Positions 46,596 through 56,353 are shown, counted from the stretch's first letter. The stretch: DNA of 64,000 nt from Bordetella bronchialis (GCF_001676705.1 NZ_CP016170.1:372001-436000); one strand, 5' to 3'. The notes: a model not told the origin generated them from the letters alone. Numbers and translations: made by a program.

Positions 46596-49500
46596 TTATT
46601 CGGCGCCGTGCGCGGGCTGGCCATGGGACGCGACCGGGGCATGCGGCGCGGGGGTCGGCGCTTCATGCTTGCCCGCGGAGTGCAGCTTGCCCGGGAAGAG
46701 CGTGCGCAGCGTCACGTAGAACACCGGCGTCAGGAACAGGCCGAACAGCGTCACGCCCAGCATGCCGAAGAACACCGCGATGCCCATGGCGTGGCGCATT
46801 TCGGAGCCGGCGCCCGTGGAGTACACCAGCGGCACCACGCCCATGATGAAGGCGATGGACGTCATCAGGATGGGACGCAGGCGCAGGCGGCAGGCCTCCA
46901 CCGCGGCATCGAAGGCGCTGCGGCCTTGCATTTCCAGCTCGCGGGCGAACTCGACGATCAGGATGGCGTTCTTGCACGCCAGCCCCACCAGCACCATCAA
47001 GCCGATCTGCGTGAAGATGTTGTTATCGCCGCGTGTCAGCCACACCCCGGCCAACGCCGCCAGGATGCTCATGGGTACGATCAGAATGACCGCCAGCGGC
47101 AGGGTCAGGCTTTCGTACATGGCGGCCAGCACCAGGAACACCAGCAGCACGCTGATGGGGAACACCCAGATGCCCGCGTTGCCCGCCAGGATCTGCTGGT
47201 AGGTCAGGTCCGTCCATTCGAACTTGATGCCGCGCGGCAGGGTTTCCGCCGCGATGCGTTCCGCGGCTTCCTTGGCCTGGTCGGACGAATAGCCCGGCGC
47301 CGGTCCGCCATTGATGTCGGCGGCCGTATAGCCGTTATAGCGGACGACCATCTCGGGGCCGTAGGTCTGCGACACCCGCACCAGCGAGGACAGCGGCACC
47401 ATCTCGCCCGCGGCGTTGCGCGTCTTCAGCAGGCCGATGTCCTCGGCCCGGGCGCGGAAGGGCGCATCCGCCTGCGCGCGCACCTGGAACACGCGGCCGA
47501 AGCGGTTGAAGTCGTTCACGTACAGCGACCCCAGGTAGATCTGCATGGTGTCGAAGACGTCGGTGACCTTCACGCCCAGCTGCTTGGCCTTGACGCGATC
47601 CAGGTCCACGTCCAGCTGCGGTACGTTGATCTGGTAGTTGGAGAACGACGGACCCAGTTCGGGCGCCTTGGCGGCCGCCGTGACGAAGGCCTTGGTGGCG
47701 CGGTCCAGGGCCTCGTAGCCCAGCGCCGCGCGGTCCTCGATCTGCAGCTTGAAGCCGCCCAGCGTGCCCAGGCCCATCACCGGCGGCGGCGGGAACACCG
47801 CGATGAAGGCGTCCTTGACGGCGCCGAACTTCTGGTTCAGCGACGCGGCGATCTTGTCGGCCGGCAGGCCGTCGCGGACGCGTTCGTCGAAGGGCTTGAG
47901 GGTCACGAACACGATGCCCGCGCTGGAGCTATTGGTGAAGCCGTTGATGGACAGTCCGGGAAAGGACACCGCATGGTCCACGCCGGGTTCCTTCATGGCG
48001 ATGTCGCCCATGCGGCGGATCACGTCCTCCGTGCGGTCCAGCGAGGCGCCATTGGGCAGCTGCGCGAAGCCCACCAGGTACTGCTTGTCCTGCGCCGGCA
48101 CGAAGCCGCCGGGCACGATGTAGGAAATGCCCACGGTGGCCGCCAGCAGCAGCGCGTACACCAGCAGGCTGGCGGACTTGCGCCTGATCACGCCGCCGAC
48201 GTTGGTCGAATAGCTTTCCGACGCGCGGTTGAAGACGCGGTTGAACCAGGCGAAGAACCGGCCCAGCACGCGGTTCATGATGCGCGTCAGGCGGTCGGGC
48301 TCGGCGTCATGGCTCTTCAGCAGCAAGGCGGCGAGCGCGGGCGACAGCGTCAGCGAGTTGAAGGCCGAGATCACGGTGGAGATCGTGATCGTCATGGCGA
48401 ACTGCTTGTAGAACTGGCCCGTCAGGCCCGTCATGAAGGCCAGGGGAACGAACACCGCCGCCAGCGTCGCCGCGATGGCGATGATGGGGCCGCTGACTTC
48501 GCGCATGGCGCGATAGGTCGCTTCCCGCGGCGTCAGGCCGGCGGAGATATTCCGCTCGACGTTTTCCACCACCACGATGGCGTCGTCCACCACGATACCG
48601 ATGGCCAGCACCATGCCGAACAGCGACAAGGCATTGATGGAGTAGCCGAACGCCAGCAGCAGGGAAAACGTACCGATGATGGACACCGGCACCGCCAGCA
48701 GCGGGATCAGCGAGGCGCGCCAGGTCTGCAGGAAGACGATCACCACGATCACGACCAGCGCGATGGCTTCCAGCAGGGTGTGCACGACCGCCTCGATACT
48801 GGCGCGGACGAATTGCGTGGGGTCGTACACCACGTCGTACTTGACCGACGGCGGGAAATCCGCCGACAGCTCCTTCATCGCCTCGCGCACCTGCTTGGAG
48901 ACGTCCAGGGCATTGGCGCCCGGGGCCTGCATGATGCCCAGCGCGACGGCGGGCTTGTTGTCCAGCAGCGAGCGCAGGCCGTATTCGGCCGCGTCCAGTT
49001 CCACGCGGGCCACGTCCGCCAGGCGCACCACGCCGCCGTCCGGCGAAGTCTTCAGGATGATGTTGCGGAATTCGTCTTCGCTGGCCAGGCGGCCTTGCGT
49101 GTTGACGTTCAGTTGCAGCGGCACGTTGGACAGCGTCGGCGACTGGCCGATCACGCCGGCCGCCACCTGTACGTTCTGCTCGCGGATCGCCGTGACGACA
49201 TCGGTGGCCGTCATGCCCAGCTGCGAGACCTTCTGCGGGTCCAGCCAGATGCGCATGGAATAGTCGCCGGAGCCCCACAGCTGCACGTCGCCCACGCCGT
49301 TGATACGGGCCAGCCGGTCCTTGACGTTGAGCACCGCGTAGTTGCGCAGGTACGTCATGTCGTACCGGTTGTCGGGCGAGATCAGGTGCACCACCAGCGT
49401 CAGCGTGGGAGAGCTCTTGGCGGTGGTCACGCCCAGGCGCTGCACGTCATCGGGCAGGCGGGGCAGGGCCTGCGAGACGCGGTTCTGCACCAGCTGCTGC

Positions 49501-49814
49501 GCCTTGTCCGGATCCACGCCCAGCTTGAAGTAGACCGTCAGCGTCATGTTGCCGTCGCTGTTGGCCTGCGCCTGCATGTACAGCATGTTCTCGACGCCGT
49601 TGATCTGTTCTTCCAGCGGCGCGGCGACGGTCTCGGCGATCACCTTCGGGTTCGCGCCCGGATATTGGGCGTGCACCACGACGGAGGGCGGCACGACTTC
49701 GGGATACTCCGAAATCGGCAGCTGGAACATGGCCAGTATCCCGGCCAGCAGTATTAGCACCGACAATACGCCCGCGAAAATCGGGCGGTCGATGAAGAAT
49801 TTGGATATGTTCAT
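46596..49814 (-). CDS. RND efflux pump, HAE1 family (AcrB/MexF-like), 1072 aa
   Basis: Proton-driven inner-membrane drug pump. 'MNISKFFIDRPIFAGVLSVLI' is the classic start, 'GDVQLWGSGDYSMRIWLDP' lies in the porter domain, and the proton relay pair is in TM4 'GIVVDDAIVVVENVERN'. Also present are 'QDKQYLVGFAQLPNGASLDRTE' and the second-half 'LVGLACKNAILIVEFARELE'. The length and order (adaptor first, pump, channel last) match MexEF-OprN/BpeEF-OprC type systems, which export chloramphenicol, quinolones and trimethoprim. Substrates here are inferred only by similarity. 23 bp separate it from the adaptor gene. Confidence 0.97.
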   Translation of the reverse strand: MNISKFFIDRPIFAGVLSVLILLAGILAMFQLPISEYPEVVPPSVVVHAQYPGANPKVIAETVAAPLEEQINGVENMLYMQAQANSDGNMTLTVYFKLGVDPDKAQQLVQNRVSQALPRLPDDVQRLGVTTAKSSPTLTLVVHLISPDNRYDMTYLRNYAVLNVKDRLARINGVGDVQLWGSGDYSMRIWLDPQKVSQLGMTATDVVTAIREQNVQVAAGVIGQSPTLSNVPLQLNVNTQGRLASEDEFRNIILKTSPDGGVVRLADVARVELDAAEYGLRSLLDNKPAVALGIMQAPGANALDVSKQVREAMKELSADFPPSVKYDVVYDPTQFVRASIEAVVHTLLEAIALVVIVVIVFLQTWRASLIPLLAVPVSIIGTFSLLLAFGYSINALSLFGMVLAIGIVVDDAIVVVENVERNISAGLTPREATYRAMREVSGPIIAIAATLAAVFVPLAFMTGLTGQFYKQFAMTITISTVISAFNSLTLSPALAALLLKSHDAEPDRLTRIMNRVLGRFFAWFNRVFNRASESYSTNVGGVIRRKSASLLVYALLLAATVGISYIVPGGFVPAQDKQYLVGFAQLPNGASLDRTEDVIRRMGDIAMKEPGVDHAVSFPGLSINGFTNSSSAGIVFVTLKPFDERVRDGLPADKIAASLNQKFGAVKDAFIAVFPPPPVMGLGTLGGFKLQIEDRAALGYEALDRATKAFVTAAAKAPELGPSFSNYQINVPQLDVDLDRVKAKQLGVKVTDVFDTMQIYLGSLYVNDFNRFGRVFQVRAQADAPFRARAEDIGLLKTRNAAGEMVPLSSLVRVSQTYGPEMVVRYNGYTAADINGGPAPGYSSDQAKEAAERIAAETLPRGIKFEWTDLTYQQILAGNAGIWVFPISVLLVFLVLAAMYESLTLPLAVILIVPMSILAALAGVWLTRGDNNIFTQIGLMVLVGLACKNAILIVEFARELEMQGRSAFDAAVEACRLRLRPILMTSIAFIMGVVPLVYSTGAGSEMRHAMGIAVFFGMLGVTLFGLFLTPVFYVTLRTLFPGKLHSAGKHEAPTPAPHAPVASHGQPAHGAE

Positions 49815-49837
49815 GACGCTCTCGAAGGCGAATCAGG

Positions 49838-51043
49838 TCAGGCGGGGTCGGCGGGCGTCTTTGCCTGGCCGGTGCGTATCGGCGATTGCAGCTCGGCCAT
49901 CGGCACCACGGTCGGCGCCACCGCGTCGCCCGGACGCACGCGCTGCAAACCGTTGACGACGATGCGTTCGCCCGGTTTCAGGCCGGCCGTGATGACGCGC
50001 AGGCCGTCCTGGGCCGAGCCCAGCTGCACTTCGCGGTACTGGGCGTGGTTCTGGCTGTCCACCACCATCACGAAGCGCTTGTTCTGGTCGGTGCCCAGGG
50101 CGCGTTCATCGATCAGGATGGCGTTGTGCGGGTTGCCGCCGCCCAGCCGGATGCGGGCGTACAGGCCCGGCACCAGCGTGCCGTCGGGGTTGTCGAACGT
50201 GGCCCGCACGCGGATCGTGCCCGAGCTGGTATCCAGCCGGTTGTCCACGTACTGCACCTTGCCTTCGCGTGAATAGCCGTCCTCGTTGGCCAGGCCCATG
50301 TAGACGGGCACCTGGGCGCCCTTGCCGGTGCGCGCGGGATTGACGTATTTCAGGAAGCTCTGTTCGTCGACGTCGAAGGACGCGTACATCGGATCCACGG
50401 AAACCAGGGTGGTCAGCGGCGTGGAGGCCGCGCCGGCGGCAACCAGGTTGCCCACGGTCACTTCGGCGCGCGACACGCGGCCCGACACGGGCGCGACGAT
50501 ATGCGTGTAGCCCAGGTTCAGCCGGGCGATTTCCAGTGCGGCCTGGGCCGCCTTCAGGCTGGCGGCGGCTTCCCGCGCATCGTTCTGCTTTTGCTCGAAA
50601 TCGCGCCGGGCGATGGCGTTGTCGGTGATCAGCCGCTGCGCCCGGGCCAGTTCGGACGCCGTGTAGGCCACGCGGGCCTTGGCGCCGGCCAGGTTGGCTT
50701 CGGCCCGGTCGACTTCGGCCTGGTAGGGCAGGGGGTCGATGGTGAACAGCTCGTCGCCCTTGCGGACCAGGCTGCCGTCCTTGAAATGGACCGCCACCAG
50801 GGTGCCGGACACGCGCGGACGGATTTCCACGCGATCCACGGCTTCCAGGCGGCCGGAATAGCTTTGCCAATCCGTGATGGAGCGTTCCACGACTTCAGCG
50901 ACGTCGACCGGGGCGGCGGGGGGCGCCCCGGCCGCCGTGGCGGTGCTGGGGCCTTGGCCGCGGACCAGGATGATGCCGCCGGCGACGGCGAGGGCGACGG
51001 CAAACGTGGCCGCCAATGCGTAGCGACTGCGCAACACAGACAT
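49838..51043 (-). CDS. RND efflux periplasmic adaptor (MFP family), 401 aa
   Basis: Links the pump to the outer-membrane channel. A hydrophobic N-terminal segment (YALAATFAVALAVAGGIILV) is followed by a lipoyl half 'VEIRPRVSGTLVAVHFKDGSLVRKGDELFTIDP', an alpha-hairpin of about 60 residues, the second lipoyl half 'GYTHIVAPVSGRVSRAEVTVGNLV', and the beta-barrel. There is no lipobox, so it is anchored by an uncleaved or signal segment. It is the first gene of the operon, divergent from the LysR gene at 51444. Confidence 0.96.
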   Translation of the reverse strand: MSVLRSRYALAATFAVALAVAGGIILVRGQGPSTATAAGAPPAAPVDVAEVVERSITDWQSYSGRLEAVDRVEIRPRVSGTLVAVHFKDGSLVRKGDELFTIDPLPYQAEVDRAEANLAGAKARVAYTASELARAQRLITDNAIARRDFEQKQNDAREAAASLKAAQAALEIARLNLGYTHIVAPVSGRVSRAEVTVGNLVAAGAASTPLTTLVSVDPMYASFDVDEQSFLKYVNPARTGKGAQVPVYMGLANEDGYSREGKVQYVDNRLDTSSGTIRVRATFDNPDGTLVPGLYARIRLGGGNPHNAILIDERALGTDQNKRFVMVVDSQNHAQYREVQLGSAQDGLRVITAGLKPGERIVVNGLQRVRPGDAVAPTVVPMAELQSPIRTGQAKTPADPA

Positions 51044-51443
51044 GTGGATCCTCTTTCTTAGGGATAACGGCGGTCGTGGCGAACAATCCCCCGGCGCGCA
51101 ACGGCGGCGCGGGTCACGGATACCGGACGGGGACGCCCGGTGGCGGCTGGGCCGCCTTGGCGCTGGGTCTTATGGTTATCCACGCCTGGCGTGGGTTGCC
51201 GGCCGGCCGGTCCTTGGCGAAAACCGGCGTGGCGCGGCGCGCGTCCGTGACGGAGGGCTGAGGGGAGCAGGCATCCCGCGTACGGGCGGCCGGCCAGTCC
51301 ATTTCCACCGAATTAATCGGAATGGCGGCATTCTGGCTGTTTTGCCTGACCGAATAAATATCTATACTCGAACAACTCTATTCGGCGAGCTCGAACAATT
51401 ATTTGTTCATAATGCCGTCACACAAAATCCCCGCGAGGTCCCC
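51044..51443. promoter_or_regulatory. Divergent promoter region of the RND operon and its LysR regulator
   Basis: A 400-bp gap. Its right part (51310-51420) is clearly more A/T-rich than the flanks. Two LysR-type boxes (T-N11-A) are visible: TTCGGCGAGCTCGAA at 51381-51395 and ATTATTTGTTCATAAT at 51398-51413. They are adjacent, as recognition and activation half-sites usually are. The left part is GC-rich with no other feature seen. Confidence 0.6.
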
Positions 51444-52493
51444 ATGGATCGTTTTCAAGCCATGCAGGTATTCGTCAGGGTCGTCGACGCGAACAGCTTC
51501 ACCCGCGCCGCGGATCACCTGGCGCTGCCCCGTACCACCGTCACCACCATCATCCAGAACCTGGAAAAGCTGCTCAATGTGCGCCTGTTGAACCGCACCA
51601 CGCGGCGGCTCAGCCTGACGCCGGACGGCGCCGCCTACTACGAGCGCTGCGTACGGATCCTGGCCGACGTGGAGGAAGCCGAGGCCGCGTTCATGGACGC
51701 CTCGCGGCGCCCCCGCGGCAAGCTGCGCATCGACACGCCCGCGGCCATCGGCCGGCTGATCCTGATTCCATCGCTCTGCGAATTCCACCAGCGCTACCCC
51801 GACATCGAGCTGGTCATCGGCATGGGCGACCGTCCGGTGGACCTGGTGCAGGAAGCGGTCGACTGCGTGATCCGGGTGGGCGAACTCAAGGATTCCAGCA
51901 TGGTGGCCCGCCGTATCGGCATGTTCGAAGGCATTACCTGCGGGGCGCCGGACTATATCGAATCCCACGGCGAACCGCAAACGCTGGAAGACCTGGCCGA
52001 CCATGTCGCCGTGCATTATTTCTCCAGCCGTACCGGCCGCGTCATCGACTGGGACTTCATGGTGGACGGCGAGGCCGTGGAGGTCAAAATGCGCGGCGTT
52101 GTTTCCGTCAACGACGCGGATGCCTATATGGCCTGCGGCCTGCAGGGTTTCGGGCTGATCCAGCCGCCCCGCTACATGGCCTTGCCTTATCTGCAAAGCG
52201 GCGCCCTGAAGGAAGTCCTGCCGGCCTGGAAGCCCAAGCCCATGCCGATTTCGGTCGTGTATCCGCACAATAGGCACTTGTCGCCCAAGGTCCGCGCCTT
52301 CACCGACTGGGCTGCCGAAATATTCAGCCGCTGCCCGCTGCTCAGCGGCCGGGCCGACGCCGTGGACAGCGAGTGCACCTGGGCAGGGCAGAATCCCGCG
52401 GGCGGGCATGCCGCCGCGAGCCCGGCCGAGCGCGCCGCCCCGGCACGCGGCCTGTCGGTTCCCGCGCCCCTGCCGGCGCCGGTGGCGTCGTGA
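51444..52493 (+). CDS. LysR family regulator next to the RND operon, 349 aa
   Basis: N-terminal winged HTH: MDRFQAMQVFVRVVDANSFTRAADHLALPRTTVTTIIQNLE, then the standard 'RPRGKLRIDTPAAIGRLIL' linker and a substrate-binding-like effector domain ('DLVQEAVDCVIRVGELKDSSMVARRIG'). The subfamily resembles PA0477/DmlR rather than MexT. ATG 51444 is preceded by GAGG. The last ~35 residues (HAAASPAERAAPARG, PAPLPAPVAS) extend past the usual end and look disordered. It is divergent from the adaptor gene and the likely regulator of the pump. Confidence 0.9.
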   Translation: MDRFQAMQVFVRVVDANSFTRAADHLALPRTTVTTIIQNLEKLLNVRLLNRTTRRLSLTPDGAAYYERCVRILADVEEAEAAFMDASRRPRGKLRIDTPAAIGRLILIPSLCEFHQRYPDIELVIGMGDRPVDLVQEAVDCVIRVGELKDSSMVARRIGMFEGITCGAPDYIESHGEPQTLEDLADHVAVHYFSSRTGRVIDWDFMVDGEAVEVKMRGVVSVNDADAYMACGLQGFGLIQPPRYMALPYLQSGALKEVLPAWKPKPMPISVVYPHNRHLSPKVRAFTDWAAEIFSRCPLLSGRADAVDSECTWAGQNPAGGHAAASPAERAAPARGLSVPAPLPAPVAS

Positions 52494-52563
52494 CCGCGGC
52501 CCACCGGCACGCCGCCGCCCGCAGCCCCGGGGCCGCCGCGATGCACCGGTCGCCGTTCAAGAA

Positions 52564-53478
52564 GTGAAAGGCTCGCGTCTTTCCCTGACCTCGCTGCGGA
52601 TCTTCCTGGCCGCCGCGCGCCATCTCAACTTCAGCCGCGCGGCCGAACAGCTGCACCTGACGCAAAGCGCCGTCAGCAAGCATATCCAGGCGCTGGAAAC
52701 CCGCCTGGGCGCCAGCCTCTTCAAGCGTACCGCCACCGGCCTGCGGCTGACGCATGCCGGGGCGCTGTACCTGGAACGGGTCAGCGCCGCCATGCGCCTG
52801 CTGGACGAGGCCGATGCGGTCGTCGCGCGACCCGACGCGCGCGTCGCCCTGAACATCGCCGTATCGCCTTCCTTCGCGCAGTTCTGCCTGATTCCCGGCC
52901 TGCGCGAGTTCTTCGACGCCCACCCCGAAATCCGTATCAATCTGCGGCCGCGCCTGCTTTACGGGCGCGACAAGGCCGAACGCTTCGACGCCGAAATCCA
53001 GCTGCACACGGGCCACATGACCGGCATGACCACGCAGTACCTGTGCGGCCGCGAAATGGCCCTGGTCGGCGCGCCCTCGCTGTTCGCGCGCAGCCCCGTG
53101 CGCAGCCTGGAAGACCTGGCCCAGGTTCCCCTGCTGAAACGCGCCCAGCGCGGCTATGGCTGGGACGAATGGAAGGCCGATATGGCGCCCTCCTGGCCGG
53201 GCCCGGCCGCCACGGCCCCGGAATACGAGGGCTTTTCCGTCCTGATGCCGGCGGTGCTGAACGGCTTGGGCGTGGCGATCGTGCCGCTGTGCATGGTGGC
53301 CGATGCGCTGCGGTCCGGCCAGCTGCAGCGGCCCTTCGGCGAGTCCGTCGAGGGTCGCTATGCCTATTACCTCATGCGCCCGCGCCCCGATGTGGGCGGG
53401 CCGTACCTGGATGCCTGGTGCGAATGGATCGCCGGCCGGGCGGCCGCCCTGAACGAGACCGTCGGCAAGCTGGACTGA
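52564..53478 (+). CDS. LysR family regulator (GcvA-like), 304 aa
   Basis: HTH 'SLTSLRIFLAAARHLNFSRAAEQLHLTQSAVSKHIQALE' at residues 6-44 and an effector domain with 'PDARVALNIAVSPSFAQFCLIPGLREFFDAHPEI'. I take the GTG at 52564 as start because the HTH follows at the usual distance; the frame is open upstream but shows no homology. The ribosome binding site is weak. It lies 133 bp before a Bug receptor gene on the same strand and probably controls the receptor-peptidase pair. Confidence 0.88.
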   Translation: MKGSRLSLTSLRIFLAAARHLNFSRAAEQLHLTQSAVSKHIQALETRLGASLFKRTATGLRLTHAGALYLERVSAAMRLLDEADAVVARPDARVALNIAVSPSFAQFCLIPGLREFFDAHPEIRINLRPRLLYGRDKAERFDAEIQLHTGHMTGMTTQYLCGREMALVGAPSLFARSPVRSLEDLAQVPLLKRAQRGYGWDEWKADMAPSWPGPAATAPEYEGFSVLMPAVLNGLGVAIVPLCMVADALRSGQLQRPFGESVEGRYAYYLMRPRPDVGGPYLDAWCEWIAGRAAALNETVGKLD

Positions 53479-53611
53479 CGCCCTTCGCACCGCTCCGGCG
53501 CAGTCGAGAGATATTCCAATATGGAATACCGCATGCCCATACTTCCTTTGCCGTCCCGGCCGGCCGACGCCAAAATCGGCAAGTAACTTTTCTTTGCCGC
53601 GGGGCATCAAA

Positions 53612-54580
53612 ATGAAATATTGGAACGCATTCCTGGCGGCCGCCGCGCTGGCCGCCGCCACGTCGCCGGCCCATGCCGCCTATCCCGAGCAGCCGATCAA
53701 GGTCGTCGTGCCCTATACGGCCGGCGGCAGCTCCGACGTCATCGCGCGCGCCATCAGTGACGAACTCAGCGCCGAGCTGGGCCAATCCGTGATCGTCGAG
53801 AATAGGGCCGGGGCCGGCTCGATGATAGGAACCGCCTACGTCGCCAACGAGAAACCCGACGGCTACACCCTGCTGCTGGCCGACGTGCCCTTCACCATTG
53901 TCCCGGCCCTGTACGGGGATCGCATCAAGTACGACGCCAAGACCGACTTCGCACCGGTGTCGCTGCTGGGGCTGTCGCCCATGTACCTGTTCGTCAATCC
54001 TTCCTTCCCGGCCAAGACGGTGAAGGAACTGGTGGAAGCCGCGCGCGCCAAGCCGGGCACGATATCCATCGGTTCCGGCGGCAACGGCTCGCTGACCCAT
54101 CTGATGGCCGCGCTCCTGATGCTGAACACCGATACCAAGCTGGTGCACATTCCCTACAAGGGCGCATCGGCGTCGGTGAACGACCTGGCCGGCGGCCAGA
54201 TCGATGCCAGCTTCACGACCATGCCCACGGCGACCGCGCTGTTCCAGGCCGGCAAGATCCGCCCCATCGCGGTCTCCGCCCCGCAGCGGCAAAAAGAGAC
54301 GCCCGACGTTCCGACCTTCGACGAAGCGGGCGTGCCCAATATGGGCGTGCAAAGCTGGTGGGGCCTAGTAGCGCCGGCCCGCACGCCGGCGCCCGTACTG
54401 GAAAAGCTGGGCGCCGCCATGACCAAGGTAATGCAGTCGTCCAAGGTGCAGCAGCGCCTGAACAGCGTGGGGGTGAACCTGCCGCCGGACACCAGCGCCG
54501 CTGCCTTGCAAACCCTGCTGAACGCGGACTTCGCGCGTTGGCAGGACGTCATCAAGCGCGCGAACATCACGTTCGAATAA
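53612..54580 (+). CDS. Bug-family periplasmic solute receptor, 322 aa
   Basis: A clear signal peptide (MKYWNAFLAAAALAAATS, cleavage at AHA-AYPEQ) precedes the family core: 'YPEQPIKVVVPYTAGGSSDVIAR', 'VENRAGAGSMIG', 'KPDGYTLLLADVPFTI', late 'PDVPTFDEAGVP' and 'WWGLVAPARTP'. Start at 53612 fits the signal. It is followed 12 bp later by an M28 peptidase, so the receptor may take up a peptide or amino-acid derivative that the peptidase acts on. Confidence 0.95.
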   Translation: MKYWNAFLAAAALAAATSPAHAAYPEQPIKVVVPYTAGGSSDVIARAISDELSAELGQSVIVENRAGAGSMIGTAYVANEKPDGYTLLLADVPFTIVPALYGDRIKYDAKTDFAPVSLLGLSPMYLFVNPSFPAKTVKELVEAARAKPGTISIGSGGNGSLTHLMAALLMLNTDTKLVHIPYKGASASVNDLAGGQIDASFTTMPTATALFQAGKIRPIAVSAPQRQKETPDVPTFDEAGVPNMGVQSWWGLVAPARTPAPVLEKLGAAMTKVMQSSKVQQRLNSVGVNLPPDTSAAALQTLLNADFARWQDVIKRANITFE

Positions 54581-54592
54581 GGACGCGCTGCC

Positions 54593-55867
54593 ATGAGTTC
54601 CTGGCTGGATGACGTGGCGGCCGACGCCGCCCTGATGAACGATTTCCACGCGATCTGCGCCTTTGGCGGCCGTCTGTCCGGTAGCGGACAGGACAGCGCC
54701 GCCATCGCCTGGGCCCTGAGCCGCATGCGCCAGGTCGGCGGCGACGCGCAGCGGCTACAGGTGCCGTACGACGGCTGGCGCGCCGGGCCCGCCAGCCTGG
54801 CCCTGGCCGGCGATACGCAAGCCTTGGCGTGCCGCGCGCTGCTGCGGTCGGCTTCGACGCCGGCGGGCGGCCTGGAAGGCGAGCTGCTGGACCTCGGGGA
54901 AGGCCGCACGGAGGACTTCGACCGCGCCGGCGATGCCGTGCGCGGCCGGATCGTCCTGGTCCAGCATGAATATCCCTTCTCGCCCCGCCATATGCACCGC
55001 CGGCGCAAATACGACCTGGCCGTCGAACGGGGCGCCGTGGCTTTCCTGATCGCCAATCCCCGGCCGGGCGGCGGCCTGCTGTCCGGTTCTTCCGGCCGGC
55101 CGCGGGGCGCGGCGGGTATTCCGGCCGCCTATGTGGACCATGCCACCGGACAGGCGCTGGCGCGGGCCGCCGCCGCGGGCGGCGCGCGGGTGCGCCTGCA
55201 CGTGGAAGGCCAGGAGGACGAGGGCGCGATGGCCGACCTGGCCATCCTGGATATCCCCGGGGGCACCGGAAACCGCATCGTTATCAGCGCCCATATGGAT
55301 GGGCACGACCTGGGCACCAGCGCCCTGGACAACGCCAGCGGCGTCGCCGTGGCGCTGGCCGCCGCCCGCGCGCTCGCGCCGCGCATATCCCTGAATACGC
55401 ATGGGCTGCGCGTCTGCCTGTTCACCGCGGAGGAATGGGCCCTGGCCGGCTCGCGCCGCTACCTGGCCGATATGGACGATGCCGAGCGCCAATCGTTGAA
55501 GCTGAACATCAACCTGGATACGGTCGCGGGCGACACCCATCTGACGGCCCTGATCAGCGACTTTCCCGCTTTGACCGGTTTCGTCTCCGATGCCGGTGCC
55601 GACGCCGGCGTGCCGCTGTCGACCTATCTGCCCTTCATGTCCAATTCCGATCATGCCAACTTCGCGGCGCACGGCATCCCGGCGCTGCGGCTGGTGGCGG
55701 GCTTCGACCGGCCCGAGTCCGCGGTCAACAATATCCTGTCGCCCGGGGACACCCAGGCCGTGGTACAGGAAAGCGAGCTGCGGACCGCCCTGCGCGCGAC
55801 GTGCGCGATGGCCTGGCGCGGCCTGACCCTGCCGTCCGACGCGCTCAACGCGCTGGCGCGGCGCTGA
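54593..55867 (+). CDS. M28 family metallopeptidase (aminopeptidase-like) with PA domain, 424 aa
   Basis: Zinc exopeptidase. Metal ligands are visible in order: 'ISAHMDGHDLGTSALDNASG' (His and Asp), 'FTAEEWALAGSRRY' (the catalytic/metal Glu pair), 'NLDTVAGD' (Asp), 'SDHANFAAHGIPAL' (His). The insertion between 110 and 200 ('VRGRIVLVQHEYPFSPR', 'GAAGIPAAYVDHATGQAL') is a protease-associated domain. There is no signal peptide, so it is cytoplasmic, unlike most M28 enzymes. It sits 12 bp after the Bug receptor gene. Confidence 0.92.
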   Translation: MSSWLDDVAADAALMNDFHAICAFGGRLSGSGQDSAAIAWALSRMRQVGGDAQRLQVPYDGWRAGPASLALAGDTQALACRALLRSASTPAGGLEGELLDLGEGRTEDFDRAGDAVRGRIVLVQHEYPFSPRHMHRRRKYDLAVERGAVAFLIANPRPGGGLLSGSSGRPRGAAGIPAAYVDHATGQALARAAAAGGARVRLHVEGQEDEGAMADLAILDIPGGTGNRIVISAHMDGHDLGTSALDNASGVAVALAAARALAPRISLNTHGLRVCLFTAEEWALAGSRRYLADMDDAERQSLKLNINLDTVAGDTHLTALISDFPALTGFVSDAGADAGVPLSTYLPFMSNSDHANFAAHGIPALRLVAGFDRPESAVNNILSPGDTQAVVQESELRTALRATCAMAWRGLTLPSDALNALARR

Positions 55868-55961
55868 TCCCAGGAATCCGCCGATAAAGGCATGGGAATC
55901 CGGCTGATATCCAGTCGGATTCCCGGTAACGTCGGCCGCGATCGCTAGACTCCCGCCTTTT

Positions 55962-55978
55962 TTGCCGCCCGGCGGCAA
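55962..55978 (+). other. Hairpin just upstream of the ribosome binding site at 55981
   Basis: TTGCCGCC and GGCGGCAA are separated by one base and followed immediately by CCAGGAGGG. It has a T-run before rather than after it on the plus strand, so it is not a plus-strand terminator. It could be a 5' leader structure of the small ORF at 55996. Confidence 0.45.
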
Positions 55979-55995
55979 CCAGGAGGGAAGTCGAA

Positions 55996-56328
55996 ATGAA
56001 TGTGCCGCCTACCGCCGCATCCCGCGGATACGCCCCGATGTCTTCGTTCGCTGAAGGACGGGGCGGGGATCCGTCGGCCCGCACCCGGCCGGGCGGCGGA
56101 TCGGCAGGCGCGTCCGGCGTGTCCTGCGCATGCGAAGCTTCCATCGCCGCCTTCGAAAGCGCGCAAGGTCCGCGGCGCAAGCGCGGGACGGCTGGAACGG
56201 AAGTGCCGGAAGGCGATGCGTTGCCGGTCGATAGCGTCGAATGCGTCGATCCCGGGAGGACCGAGACCGAGCCCGCTACCATGGTCTTCCGAACCGCGGC
56301 GAGGAACAGCCTGGTGGCTGCCCGCTAG
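55996..56328 (+). CDS. Hypothetical protein, 110 aa
   Basis: Not recognised. In favour of a real gene: a strong AGGAGGG eight bases or so before the ATG, high GC at third positions across the frame, and a clean position between two convergent genes. The product begins MNVPPTAASRGYAPMSSFAEG; it is rich in Gly, Ser, Ala, Thr and Pro in the first half and contains two close cysteines (SCAC). It has no signal peptide or membrane segment. The polar, low-complexity N-terminus is like that of type III effectors, but that is weak evidence. It could also be an over-predicted frame. Confidence 0.5.
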   Translation: MNVPPTAASRGYAPMSSFAEGRGGDPSARTRPGGGSAGASGVSCACEASIAAFESAQGPRRKRGTAGTEVPEGDALPVDSVECVDPGRTETEPATMVFRTAARNSLVAAR

Positions 56329-56353
56329 CCGCGGCGGTCGCGATGCCACCGGT

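Noticed and set aside
46521..49757. A 1078-codon plus-strand frame opposite the RND pump gene
   Set aside because: Same artefact: His/Gln/Arg-rich composition and no homology. The minus strand encodes an unmistakable HAE1 pump.
55921..55995. HrpL-like promoter before the small ORF at 55996
   Set aside because: GGTAAC is present but no CAC element follows at 16-17 bases, so it does not fit the box seen before the NEL gene.
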